Source: Mesorhizobium silamurunense
GTDB taxonomy: Bacteria; Pseudomonadota; Alphaproteobacteria; Rhizobiales; Rhizobiaceae
Assembly: GCF_014843825.1 (NCBI RefSeq)
Contig: NZ_JHQR01000219.1
Location: 1 to 33,035 of the forward strand
Direction: 5' to 3'
Length of the DNA stretch: 33,035 nt
This document shows, piece by piece, positions 20,669 through 28,420 of this stretch (positions within the stretch are counted from its first letter, which is position 1; every line of letters starts with the position of its first letter). The notes under the pieces were generated by a model that had not been told where the DNA came from, did not search any database, and saw nothing but the letters and a program-made list of their open reading frames with translations. The translations under genes were made by a program, and so were the position numbers.

Positions 20669-23116
20669 CTACATCCTCACCCGTTCCGCCTTCGGATCAT
20701 ACATCGGCTTCAACGACGCTTCCGCCGCGAAACGCTCACCCGCGATCTCGACCTCGTAGAACGAGGCCAGCACCTCCGCCTCGCTCTCGCCCTTGCAGGG
20801 CACATAGCCGAGGCCGATGGCGCCGCCGAGATGGTGGCCGTAGTTGCCCGAGGTGATCGGGCCGACGATCTTGCCGTCGCGCAGGATCGCTTCGTTGTGG
20901 AACAGCAGGGGTTGCGGATCCTTGAGGCGGAACTGCACCAGGCGGCGATTCAGCCCGGCTTCCTTCTTGCGCAACACGGCGTCGCGGCCGATGAAGTCGG
21001 CCTTGCCCGTCTTCACGGCAAAGCCGAGGCCGGCTTCCAGCACATTGTCCTCGTCGGTGATGTCGTGGCCGAAATGGCGGAAGGCCTTTTCGATGCGGCA
21101 GGAATCGAGCGTATGCAGGCCGCAGAGCTTCAGGCCGACACCGGCGCCGGCTTCAGTGATCGCCTCGAAGACATGGGCGGCCTGCTCGGTCGAGACATAA
21201 AACTCCCAGCCGAGCTCGCCGACATAGGTGACACGGTGGGCGCGGGCGAGGCCCATGCCGATCTCGATCTCCTGGAAGGTGCCGAACGGATTGGCTTCGT
21301 TGGAGAAGTCGTTTGGGCTGACCTTCTGGATCAGTTTTCGCGAGTCCGGACCCATCAGGCAGATGACGGCCTCGGCCGCAGTCACATCGGTGATGACGAC
21401 GAACTCGTCGGCGACATGCCGCCTCAGCCAGGCGAGGTCGCGCTGCAAGGTGGCCCCCGGCACGACGAGGAAATAGGCCGTCTCCGTAAGCCGCGTCACG
21501 GTGAGGTCGCTCTCGATGCCGCCCTTGGCGTTGAGCATCTGCGTGTAGACGATTTTTCCCGGCGCCACGTCCATGTCGTTGGCGCAGAGCCGTTGCAGGA
21601 AACGCTGAGCGTCGCGGCCTTCGACGCGGATCTTGCCGAACGAGGTCATGTCGAACAGGCCGACGCCGTTGCGCACGGCCAGATGCTCCTCGCGCTGGTT
21701 GTCGAACCAGTTCTGCCGCTTCCAGGAATAGCGGTACTCGCGCTCCTGTCCTTCGCGGGCAAACCAGTTGGCGCGCTCCCATCCCGCCACCTCGCCGAAG
21801 ACGGCGCCGCGCGCTTTCAGGTGCTCGTGCAGGGGCGAGCGGCGCACGCCGCGCGAGGTCGCCATCTGGCGGTAGGGGAAATGGTCGGCGTAGAGCAGGC
21901 CGAGCGTTTCGGACACGCGCTCCTTGAGATAACGGCGGTTCTTCTGGAAGGGCTGGGCGCGACGGATGTCGACCTCCCAGAGGTCGAAGGGCGCCTCGCC
22001 GTCGTTGATCCACTGCGCCAGCGCCATGCCAGCGCCGCCCGAGGAAACGATGCCGATCGAATTGTAGCCGGTCGCCATCCAGTAGCCGGAAAGTTCCGGC
22101 GCCTCGCCGAGATAATAGCGGTCGTCCGGCGTAAAACTCTCGGGACCGTTGAAGAAGGTGTGGATGCCGGCCGTGCCCAGCATAGGCATGCGGTTGACGC
22201 CCATTTCGAGGATCGGCTCGAAATGGTCCATGTCCTCGGGCAACTGGTCGAAGCAGAAATCCTCGCGGATGCCGTCCATGCCCCAAGGTTTCGCCACCGG
22301 CTCGAAGGCGCCGAGCATCATCTTGCCGGCGTCCTCCTTGTAGTAGGCGCATTCGTCCGGCACGCGCAGCACCGGCAGTCGGGAGAGGCCGGGGATCGGT
22401 TCGGTGACGAGATAGAAATGCTCGCAGGCATGCAGCGGGATGGTGACGCCGTTCTGGCGCCCGAGCTCGCGCGCCCACATGCCGGCGCAGTTGACCACGA
22501 TATCGGTCTCTATCGTGCCTTGATCTTCACCCTGCGCCCAGGAGACGCCGGAGACGCCGCCATTCCTGGTGTGGACCTTGGTGACCTTCACGTTTTCTAT
22601 GATGGTCGCACCCCGCTGGCGCGCGCCTTTGGCCAGCGCCATGGCGATGTTGGCCGGGTCGCACTGGCCGTCGAGCGGCAGGTGCACTGCGCCGACGACG
22701 TCGGAGACGTTGAGATGTGGATACATCTCTTTGACTTCGCTCGGCGAAATCTCGCGCACGTCGACATCGAAGGCGCGGGCGAGCGATGCCTGCCGGTAGA
22801 TCTCGTGCTTGCGCTCCTCGGTCAGCGCGACGGTGATCGAGCCGACCTGGCGCATGCCGGTGCCGACGCTGGTCTCGGCCTCGAGCTTGACGTAGAGGTC
22901 GGCCGAGTATTTCGCCAGCCGCGTCATGTTCTGCGAGGCGCGCAGCTGGCCGATCAGGCCGGCCGCATGCCAGGTCGTGCCGCAAGTGAGCTGCTTGCGC
23001 TCCAAGAGCACGATGTCGGTCCAGCCGAGCTTGGCCAGATGATAGGCGACCGAGCAGCCGGAGACGCCGCCGCCGATGACGACGGCGCGGGCTTTGGTTG
23101 GAATCGCTTTGGTCAT
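20669..23116 (-). CDS. FAD-dependent oxidoreductase with GcvT domain, dimethylglycine-dehydrogenase-like (1)
   Basis: An 815-residue two-part flavoenzyme. The N-terminal DAO domain (about 1-375) has the Rossmann motif VIGGGVSG at 13-20 and the motif TTWHAAG, whose His (H50) corresponds, as I recall, to the residue that binds FAD covalently in dimethylglycine dehydrogenase and oxidase. A linker domain follows (about 375-430), then GcvT (about 435-700; VGLFDMTSFGKIRVEG, GELGWEFYVS) and GcvT-C (about 715-805; SGNYGHHLGGAIGLGYV). The expected reaction is oxidative N-demethylation, with the methyl group passed to tetrahydrofolate. Its start overlaps the aminotransferase stop by four bases. The substrate could be dimethylglycine, sarcosine or another N-methyl amine. 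Confidence 0.92.
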   Translation of the reverse strand: MTKAIPTKARAVVIGGGVSGCSVAYHLAKLGWTDIVLLERKQLTCGTTWHAAGLIGQLRASQNMTRLAKYSADLYVKLEAETSVGTGMRQVGSITVALTEERKHEIYRQASLARAFDVDVREISPSEVKEMYPHLNVSDVVGAVHLPLDGQCDPANIAMALAKGARQRGATIIENVKVTKVHTRNGGVSGVSWAQGEDQGTIETDIVVNCAGMWARELGRQNGVTIPLHACEHFYLVTEPIPGLSRLPVLRVPDECAYYKEDAGKMMLGAFEPVAKPWGMDGIREDFCFDQLPEDMDHFEPILEMGVNRMPMLGTAGIHTFFNGPESFTPDDRYYLGEAPELSGYWMATGYNSIGIVSSGGAGMALAQWINDGEAPFDLWEVDIRRAQPFQKNRRYLKERVSETLGLLYADHFPYRQMATSRGVRRSPLHEHLKARGAVFGEVAGWERANWFAREGQEREYRYSWKRQNWFDNQREEHLAVRNGVGLFDMTSFGKIRVEGRDAQRFLQRLCANDMDVAPGKIVYTQMLNAKGGIESDLTVTRLTETAYFLVVPGATLQRDLAWLRRHVADEFVVITDVTAAEAVICLMGPDSRKLIQKVSPNDFSNEANPFGTFQEIEIGMGLARAHRVTYVGELGWEFYVSTEQAAHVFEAITEAGAGVGLKLCGLHTLDSCRIEKAFRHFGHDITDEDNVLEAGLGFAVKTGKADFIGRDAVLRKKEAGLNRRLVQFRLKDPQPLLFHNEAILRDGKIVGPITSGNYGHHLGGAIGLGYVPCKGESEAEVLASFYEVEIAGERFAAEASLKPMYDPKAERVRM

Positions 23117-24294
23117 GCGGCCTCGCGGCGGTAGTTGGAGGCAAAACGGCGCACGCGAAGCGCTGCTTCCTGAAGCACGGCTTCGGGCTGGCAGAGGCTG
23201 ATGCGGATATGGCCGGCGGCGGCTTCGCCGAAGCTCGAGCCGGGCATCACGCCGACCTTTTCCTTGTCGAGCAGCGCCCAGGCGAATTTCTCGTCGTCGG
23301 GCTCGACGGTGGAAATGTCGAGCATGACATACATTCCGCCTTCGGAGCCGCGCACGGTGAGTTCGTTCACGCCGCGTGTGGCATTGAGAAAGACCGTGCG
23401 GCGCGCGGCGTAGCGCTCGGCTATTTCCTTCACGCCGTAGTGGTTCTCCAGCGCTTCGGCGCAGGCGATCGAGATGAAGGCCGGCAGGCCGTAGGTTGTC
23501 ACCAGGTTGAGGTCGGTCATCAGCGCGATCATCGCCTTCGGACCGGTCAGCCAGCCCATGCGCCAGCCGGTCATGCCGTGGCTTTTGGACATCGAATTGA
23601 TGACCAGCGTGCGCTCTGCCATGCCTGGCAGCGAGCGGGGCGAGATGTGCTCGCCGCCGCCGAGCGTCCAGTAGACCTCGTCGGACAGCAGCCAGAGGTC
23701 ATGTTCCTTGCAGATTTCGGCCAGCTGCTCGAGCCGTTCGCGGGAATAGACGGCACCCGTCGGATTGTTCGGCGTGTTGATCAGGATAGCGCGCGTGTTG
23801 GACCTGAGCGCCGCGCGGATACTATCGGCGCGCGGCTGGAAGCCGTCCTCGGCCGGCGTCTCGACGACGGTGAAGCTGGCGCCCGCGGCGCTGAAGGTGT
23901 TGGGATAGGTGGCGTAGTAAGGCGCGACGACGATGGCGTGATCGCCGGGATCGAGCACGCCCTGCACGGCGGCATAGAGCGCCGCCTGGCCGCCCGGCGT
24001 GGCGATGATCTCGTCCGGTTCGGTCAGGATGCCGGTGCAAGCGGTGGAAGCCGCCGCCATCGCCTTGCGCAAGCGGGGCAGGCCGGGCAGGGGCGTGTAA
24101 TGGTGATTGCTGCCGCGAACGGCGTTGACGCAGGCTTCGATCGTTTCCGAAGGCGTGTCGAAGTCGTGGTCGCCGACCGACAGCATGATGATGTCCTCAC
24201 CGGCCTGCTTGCGGGTCCAGGCGGCGAAATGGACTTCCCAGCCATCCTTGCCCGAAGGCACGATGCCGGTAATGCGCTTTGATGGTTTTGGCAT
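23113..24294 (-). CDS. Class I/II aminotransferase (PLP)
   Basis: A 393-residue fold-type I aminotransferase. Active-site features in order are the YTPLPGLPRLR segment (66-76), TPGGQAALY (99-107), TPNNPTG (174-180), SDEVYW (204-209), the PLP lysine K237 in NSMSKSHGMTGWRMGW, and an arginine in GHIRISLCQPE near the C terminus for the substrate carboxylate. The closest annotated relatives I recall are aspartate/aromatic-type aminotransferases, but the substrate is unknown. It is sandwiched between two FAD-GcvT genes, overlapping one base upstream and four downstream. It may therefore process the primary amine left after demethylation. Confidence 0.93.
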   Translation of the reverse strand: MPKPSKRITGIVPSGKDGWEVHFAAWTRKQAGEDIIMLSVGDHDFDTPSETIEACVNAVRGSNHHYTPLPGLPRLRKAMAAASTACTGILTEPDEIIATPGGQAALYAAVQGVLDPGDHAIVVAPYYATYPNTFSAAGASFTVVETPAEDGFQPRADSIRAALRSNTRAILINTPNNPTGAVYSRERLEQLAEICKEHDLWLLSDEVYWTLGGGEHISPRSLPGMAERTLVINSMSKSHGMTGWRMGWLTGPKAMIALMTDLNLVTTYGLPAFISIACAEALENHYGVKEIAERYAARRTVFLNATRGVNELTVRGSEGGMYVMLDISTVEPDDEKFAWALLDKEKVGVMPGSSFGEAAAGHIRISLCQPEAVLQEAALRVRRFASNYRREAA

Positions 24295-26747
24295 CAGGCT
24301 CTCAACCTCTCATTCTTCGGATCCCACAGCGGCTCGTCCTTCTGCACCACCGCCTTGAAGCGGTCGCCGAAGATCTCGACCTCGATCGACGTGCCCGGTT
24401 CGGCGAGATCGGAGCGCAGCATGCCGAGCGCGATGGATTTGCCGACGCGATGGCCCCAGCCGCCGGACGTGGTCTCGCCGACGATCCTGCCGTCATGCCA
24501 GAGCGTCGACATATAGGGCGCATCGCAGTCGCCGGGGTTCTCGACGACCAGAGTGACGAAGCGCTTCTTCACGCCCTGCTGTTTTTCATTCAGAAGCGCC
24601 GCCTTGCCGCGAAAGTCGGGCTTGTCCCATTTGACGAAGCGCTCCAGCCCGCCCTGCAGGATCGAATAGTCGGTCGACAGATCGCCCTTCCAGGCGAGGT
24701 AGCCTTTTTCCAGCCGCAGCGAATCCAGCGCATACATGCCGAAAGGCTTCAGACCGTGCTTCTGGCCGGCAGCCCAGACGGCGTCGAAGACAGTCAAAGT
24801 GTCGGCAACCTTGGTGTGGATCTCCCAGCCGAGCTCGCCGGCGAAGGAGACGCGTACCAGTCTCGCCCAGCGCCCGGCGATGGTCGTCTCCTGATGCGTC
24901 AGCCAGGGCAGCGAGAGATCGGCGTCGCAGACCTCGGCAAGGATTTTTCGCGAGTTCGGACCGGCGAGGATCTGCGTTGAATATTCCTCGGTGCGATCGG
25001 TCAGCGTGAAGGCCGCATTTGCCGGCATGCGCGACTTCAGCCATTCGAAATCGTGCCACTGTGCCACCGCCGCCGTGATCAGCGTCATCTGGTCCTCGCC
25101 ATGGCGCACCACCGACATTTCGGTGACGATGCGGCCCTTGTCGTCGGCGAAGTAGACGAGGCCGATGCGGCCGGGCTTCGGCACCAGGCCGGTGACCTGC
25201 AGCGCCAGCCATTCGGCGGCACCCGGACCCTCGAGGTTGAAGCGCGAGAAGCCGGGCAGGTCGAGGATGCCGGCGGCGTCGCGCACGGCCAGGCATTCCT
25301 CGCGCACGCGCTGCTGCCACGGTCCTTCACGTCGGAAGGTCAGCGTCGCTTCTTCCGAAATGTCGTCGCCGGGCTTCGCATACCAGGTGGCTCGCTCCCA
25401 GCCATTGTAGGCGTCGAACTGGCCGCCGAGCGCCTTGATGCGGTCGTGCAGCGGCGAATGCTTGCGGTCGCGTCCCGCCGGCCATGCATGGCGCGGGAAC
25501 TGGATGGCGTATTCGTTGCCGTAGATCTCCATGCCCTTGGCGACGCAATAGTCCGGCGCTGATGCAAATGACGTGAAGCGGCGCGGATCGCAGGACCACA
25601 TGTCCCATTCCGTCTGGCCCTCGGTCACCCACTCGGCCAGCACCTTGCCGGCGCCGCCACCCTGGGCGATGCCGAAGGTGAAGACGCAGGCCTCGAAGGC
25701 ATTCGGCACGCCGGGCATCGGCCCGATCAGCGGATTGCCGTCCGGCGCGTAAGGGATCGGACCGTTGATAACCTTGGACAGGCCGGCGGTGCCGAGGATC
25801 GGCACGCGCGCGACGGCGTCGGCGAGGTAATGCTCCAGCCGGTCGAGGTCGTCGGCGAAGAGCTGGAAGGAAAAATCCTCCGGCATCGGATCGTTGTGGG
25901 TCGCCCAATGCGCGCGGCAATTGCGCTCATAGGGGCCGAGATTCATGCCGGTCTTTTCCTGGCGCAAGTAATAGGACGTGTCGACGTCGCGCAGCAGTGG
26001 CAGTTTCTTGCCCTGCTCCTTCGTCCAGGCGGCGAGCTCGGGGATCTCCTCGAACAAGATGTATTGATGGCTCATCACCATCATCGGCACTTCACGGCCG
26101 AACATGCGGCCCACCTCGGCGGCGCGGTAGCCGGCGGCGTTGATGACGATCTCGCAGCGAATCTCGCCCTGTGGCGTCGTGACGACCCATTCGCCGTTCT
26201 CGCGGCGAACACCGGTGACTGGGCAGAAGCGGATGATTTTCGCGCCCATGTCGCGCGCGCCCTTGGCGAGCGCCTGGGTCAGCTGCGCCGGGTCGATGTC
26301 GCCGTCGCTCGGATCGTAGAGCGCACCCTTGAGGTCATGCGTCTCGATGAAGGGATAGCGGCGCTTGATCTCGTCGAGACCGACGACGTCGATATCCATG
26401 CCCTGGTAGCGGCCCATGCCCTTGGCGCGCTGGAACTCCTGCATGCGTTCCTGGGTGTGAGCGAGTCTGAGCGAGCCGGTGACGTGATAGTTCATCGGAT
26501 AGTCGACTGCTTCGGCGAGACCGCGATAGAGCTCGGTCGAGTAGCGCTGCATATTCATCAGCGACCATGACGAGGAGAAGGTCGGCACGTTGCCGGCGGC
26601 GTGCCAGGTCGAGCCGGAGGTCAGCTCGTTCTTCTCCAAGAGCACGCAGTCGGTCCAGCCTGCCTTGCAGAGGTGGTAGAGCGACGAGGCGCCGACGACA
26701 CCGCCTCCGATGATCACCACGCGTGCCGTGGTCGGCAAACCGGCCAT
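24294..26747 (-). CDS. FAD-dependent oxidoreductase with GcvT domain, dimethylglycine-dehydrogenase-like (2)
   Basis: An 817-residue protein with the same architecture as its downstream paralogue: VIIGGGVVG at 11-19, STWHAAG with the presumed flavinylated His at 49, DAO to about 375, then GcvT (GILDLPGFSRFNLEG, GELGWEIHTK) and GcvT-C (TTSGGWGHRVGKSIALGML). The two share motifs but are well diverged, so they are unlikely to be redundant. The frame is open to 26765, but ATG 26747 has GGAGGAG just upstream and starts right before the Rossmann strand. It is the first enzyme gene behind the XRE-cupin regulator, separated from it by the palindromic repeat. Likely an N-methyl amino-acid dehydrogenase using folate. 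Confidence 0.92.
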   Translation of the reverse strand: MAGLPTTARVVIIGGGVVGASSLYHLCKAGWTDCVLLEKNELTSGSTWHAAGNVPTFSSSWSLMNMQRYSTELYRGLAEAVDYPMNYHVTGSLRLAHTQERMQEFQRAKGMGRYQGMDIDVVGLDEIKRRYPFIETHDLKGALYDPSDGDIDPAQLTQALAKGARDMGAKIIRFCPVTGVRRENGEWVVTTPQGEIRCEIVINAAGYRAAEVGRMFGREVPMMVMSHQYILFEEIPELAAWTKEQGKKLPLLRDVDTSYYLRQEKTGMNLGPYERNCRAHWATHNDPMPEDFSFQLFADDLDRLEHYLADAVARVPILGTAGLSKVINGPIPYAPDGNPLIGPMPGVPNAFEACVFTFGIAQGGGAGKVLAEWVTEGQTEWDMWSCDPRRFTSFASAPDYCVAKGMEIYGNEYAIQFPRHAWPAGRDRKHSPLHDRIKALGGQFDAYNGWERATWYAKPGDDISEEATLTFRREGPWQQRVREECLAVRDAAGILDLPGFSRFNLEGPGAAEWLALQVTGLVPKPGRIGLVYFADDKGRIVTEMSVVRHGEDQMTLITAAVAQWHDFEWLKSRMPANAAFTLTDRTEEYSTQILAGPNSRKILAEVCDADLSLPWLTHQETTIAGRWARLVRVSFAGELGWEIHTKVADTLTVFDAVWAAGQKHGLKPFGMYALDSLRLEKGYLAWKGDLSTDYSILQGGLERFVKWDKPDFRGKAALLNEKQQGVKKRFVTLVVENPGDCDAPYMSTLWHDGRIVGETTSGGWGHRVGKSIALGMLRSDLAEPGTSIEVEIFGDRFKAVVQKDEPLWDPKNERLRA

Positions 26748-26766
26748 GTTCTCCTCCAAATCCAAG

Positions 26767-26850
26767 GCGCGTCATGACGCGCTTTTTCTTTTTGTTCATG
26801 CACACCGTTGTCCCCAAAACCGCTGCACACTTTTGGGCGGCATGCATTGG
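26767..26850. repeat. Compound rhizobial palindromic repeat, copy C
   Basis: The 16-base perfect palindrome GCGCGTCATGACGCGC (26767-26782) is followed by a T-rich spacer and a hairpin whose inner stem CCCAAAA (26813-26819) / TTTTGGG (26831-26837) encloses the loop ccgctgcacac, identical in sequence and length to copy B. Outer arms (ATGC…CCG / CGG…GCAT) are imperfect. It lies between the XRE-cupin gene and the first FAD-GcvT gene, both on the minus strand, so it is transcribed as a leader or read-through structure. Confidence 0.75.
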
Positions 26851-26851
26851 T

Positions 26852-27439
26852 TCAGTACACCGGCGGCGAAACCACCCAGATGACGACTGCCGGCTCGGCG
26901 CCAGGATTGCGCCAGCGAAACGGCTTGCCTTCGAAGCGGAACGAGTCGCCTTCGCCGAGGCGATGCCAGACGCCGCCGATCTCGATCTCGAAAGTGCCCG
27001 ACGCGACGTAGCCGGCTTCCTCGGTCGGGCGGCGCGCCTCGGTCTTCAGCTCCGCGCCCGGCGCGAAGACCGAGCGCAGCATCTCGAAGCTACCGCCGAG
27101 GTCGGGCGACAGAAGCTCCTCCACGAGGCCCGATTCGCTTGTGCCAAGCGTGCGGCGGCTGCCCGCGCGCACGACCACGCCGCGCTCCTTTTCGACAGGC
27201 ACGTCATGGCTGAAGAACAGGCTGAGCGGCACGCCGAAGAGTTCGGCGAAGGCCCTGAGGTCGCCGAGCGAAGGGACCGACAGGCCGCGCTCGACCTGGC
27301 TGACCCAGCCGACTGAGCGGCCGAGCCTGAGGGCGATCTCGGCCAGTGTCAGCCCGCGCGCCTTGCGCAGCGCACGGATGTCGCCGGCCAGCAGCCGCTC
27401 GCCATTGTCCTGCTCCGGTCTGACAGCGGTCGAGGTCAA
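26852..27439 (-). CDS. XRE-family regulator with C-terminal cupin domain
   Basis: A 195-residue cytoplasmic regulator. The helix-turn-helix is at about 17-75 (IRALRKARGLTLAEIALRLG, then SVGWVSQVERGLSVPSL) and a single cupin_2 domain at about 120-190 (FAPGAELKTEARRPTEEAGY, GEGDSFRFEGKPFRW). Proteins of this type often control amine or amino-acid catabolism, with the cupin as ligand sensor. The frame stays open to a TTG at 27493, but the DNA between 27440 and 27493 is A+T-rich and looks like promoter. TTG 27439 (MTSTAVRPEQ) is the better start. It precedes the FAD-GcvT/aminotransferase operon and is divergent from the nitroreductase, so it may control both. Confidence 0.85.
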   Translation of the reverse strand: MTSTAVRPEQDNGERLLAGDIRALRKARGLTLAEIALRLGRSVGWVSQVERGLSVPSLGDLRAFAELFGVPLSLFFSHDVPVEKERGVVVRAGSRRTLGTSESGLVEELLSPDLGGSFEMLRSVFAPGAELKTEARRPTEEAGYVASGTFEIEIGGVWHRLGEGDSFRFEGKPFRWRNPGAEPAVVIWVVSPPVY

Positions 27440-27459
27440 TCGTTTCTCTGAGGCTGGCG

Positions 27460-27521
27460 TGAAAAAATCTGAACAAATTTCATGAGATAGCAAGCTTATG
27501 AAAAAATCAAGTGGATTTTCA
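27460..27521. promoter_or_regulatory. AT-rich divergent control region with repeated operator-like motif
   Basis: TGAAAAAATC occurs at 27460-27469 and again at 27499-27508, and a related inverted copy GATTTTCA lies at 27514-27521. Between them TTTCAT (27478-27483) and ATGAAA (27498-27503) form a spaced inverted repeat. The stretch is far richer in A+T than its surroundings and sits between the XRE-cupin gene and the nitroreductase gene. It probably holds both promoters and the regulator's binding sites; exact promoter boxes could not be fixed. Confidence 0.45.
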
Positions 27522-27567
27522 CGAAGCGCAAGATTTGCTTGCGCGATTTTGGCGGTTGATGCAAAGG

Positions 27568-27586
27568 CTCGCCGACGAACGGCGAG
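27568..27586 (+). other. Hairpin in the nitroreductase leader
   Basis: CTCGCCG (27568-27574) pairs perfectly with CGGCGAG (27580-27586) over a 5-base loop, about 100 bases before the nitroreductase start. No T tract follows, so it is not a normal terminator. Function unknown. Confidence 0.35.
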
Positions 27587-27684
27587 TGGGGACGTCAGGT
27601 CGGGGACCAGTTAGTTATCAGTGTCTGCGGATGGTCGTTGCGGAAACCGGTTGCGGGTTCCGGCCATGCGTGAAGGGACGGCCC

Positions 27685-28389
27685 ATGCTGGAGAAGAATA
27701 GCCGGAACGCGCTCGATGCGGCGATCGTCGACGAGGCGATCATTTCGCGCCGGTCCGTGCGCGCATTTTTGCCCGACATGGTCGACGATGAGACGATCCG
27801 CGCCATCCTGACGGTGGCGGCGCGGGCTCCGTCCGGCACCAATATGCAGCCCTGGCGGGTCTATGTGACCAAGGGCGAGGTGAAGCAGCGTATCAGCGAC
27901 GCCATCCTCAATTCCGGCATTCGCGCCGAGAAAGCTGAATGGGACGAGTACCGCTACTACCCCGACCAATTCTTCGAGCCTTATCTCAGCCGGCGCCGCG
28001 CCAACGGGTTCGGTCTCTACGGCGCCATCGGCATCGGCCGGCGCGAGGTCGACAAGATGCGCGCGCAGCACGACCGCAACTTCATCTTCTTCGACGCGCC
28101 GGTCGGCATGATCTTCACGGTCGACCGGCGGCTGAACAAGGGATCGTGGATCGACTACGGCATGTTCCTGCAGAACATCATGGTCGCGGCGCGGGGCAGG
28201 GGGCTGCATACCTGTCCGCAGGCGGCCTTCGCGCCCTACCACCGGCAGATCCGCCCGGTGCTAGACATTCCCGACGAGGAGGTCGTCGTCTGCGGCATGG
28301 CGCTGGGCTACGAGGACAACTCCAAGCCCGAGAATGAATTCCGCACCGACCGCGCCCCGCTCGAAGACTGGGTGACGTTCGCGGAGTAG
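27685..28389 (+). CDS. Nitroreductase-family flavoprotein
   Basis: A 234-residue FMN-dependent nitroreductase-fold enzyme. The FMN-binding start is SRRSVRAFLPDMVDDETIR (about 21-39), followed by ARAPSGTNMQPWRVYV, the dimer region SWIDYGMFLQNIMVAARGRG and the end VVVCGMALGYED. A roughly 50-residue insert (EWDEYRYYPDQFFEPYLSRR and onward) resembles larger rhizobial members. The frame is open from GTG 27511, but ATG 27685 has GAAGGGA six bases upstream and begins at the usual place. It is divergent from the XRE-cupin regulator and convergent with the MFS exporter. It should reduce nitro, quinone or flavin substrates with NAD(P)H; the natural one is unknown. Confidence 0.92.
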   Translation: MLEKNSRNALDAAIVDEAIISRRSVRAFLPDMVDDETIRAILTVAARAPSGTNMQPWRVYVTKGEVKQRISDAILNSGIRAEKAEWDEYRYYPDQFFEPYLSRRRANGFGLYGAIGIGRREVDKMRAQHDRNFIFFDAPVGMIFTVDRRLNKGSWIDYGMFLQNIMVAARGRGLHTCPQAAFAPYHRQIRPVLDIPDEEVVVCGMALGYEDNSKPENEFRTDRAPLEDWVTFAE

Positions 28390-28420
28390 CGCCAGCGCGG
28401 ACGGACCGCGGCCCGATTTG

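Noticed and set aside
20663..23134. An 823-codon open frame on the plus strand opposite the FAD-GcvT gene
   Set aside because: It is antisense to a gene with clear domains on the minus strand. Its translation is low-complexity (His/Asp/Arg/Ala-rich) without recognisable motifs, the usual mirror frame in G+C-rich coding DNA.
27440..27493. Longer XRE-cupin protein starting at TTG 27493
   Set aside because: The added 18 codons are A+T-rich, contain the operator-like repeats and do not resemble regulator N termini; TTG 27439 fits better.
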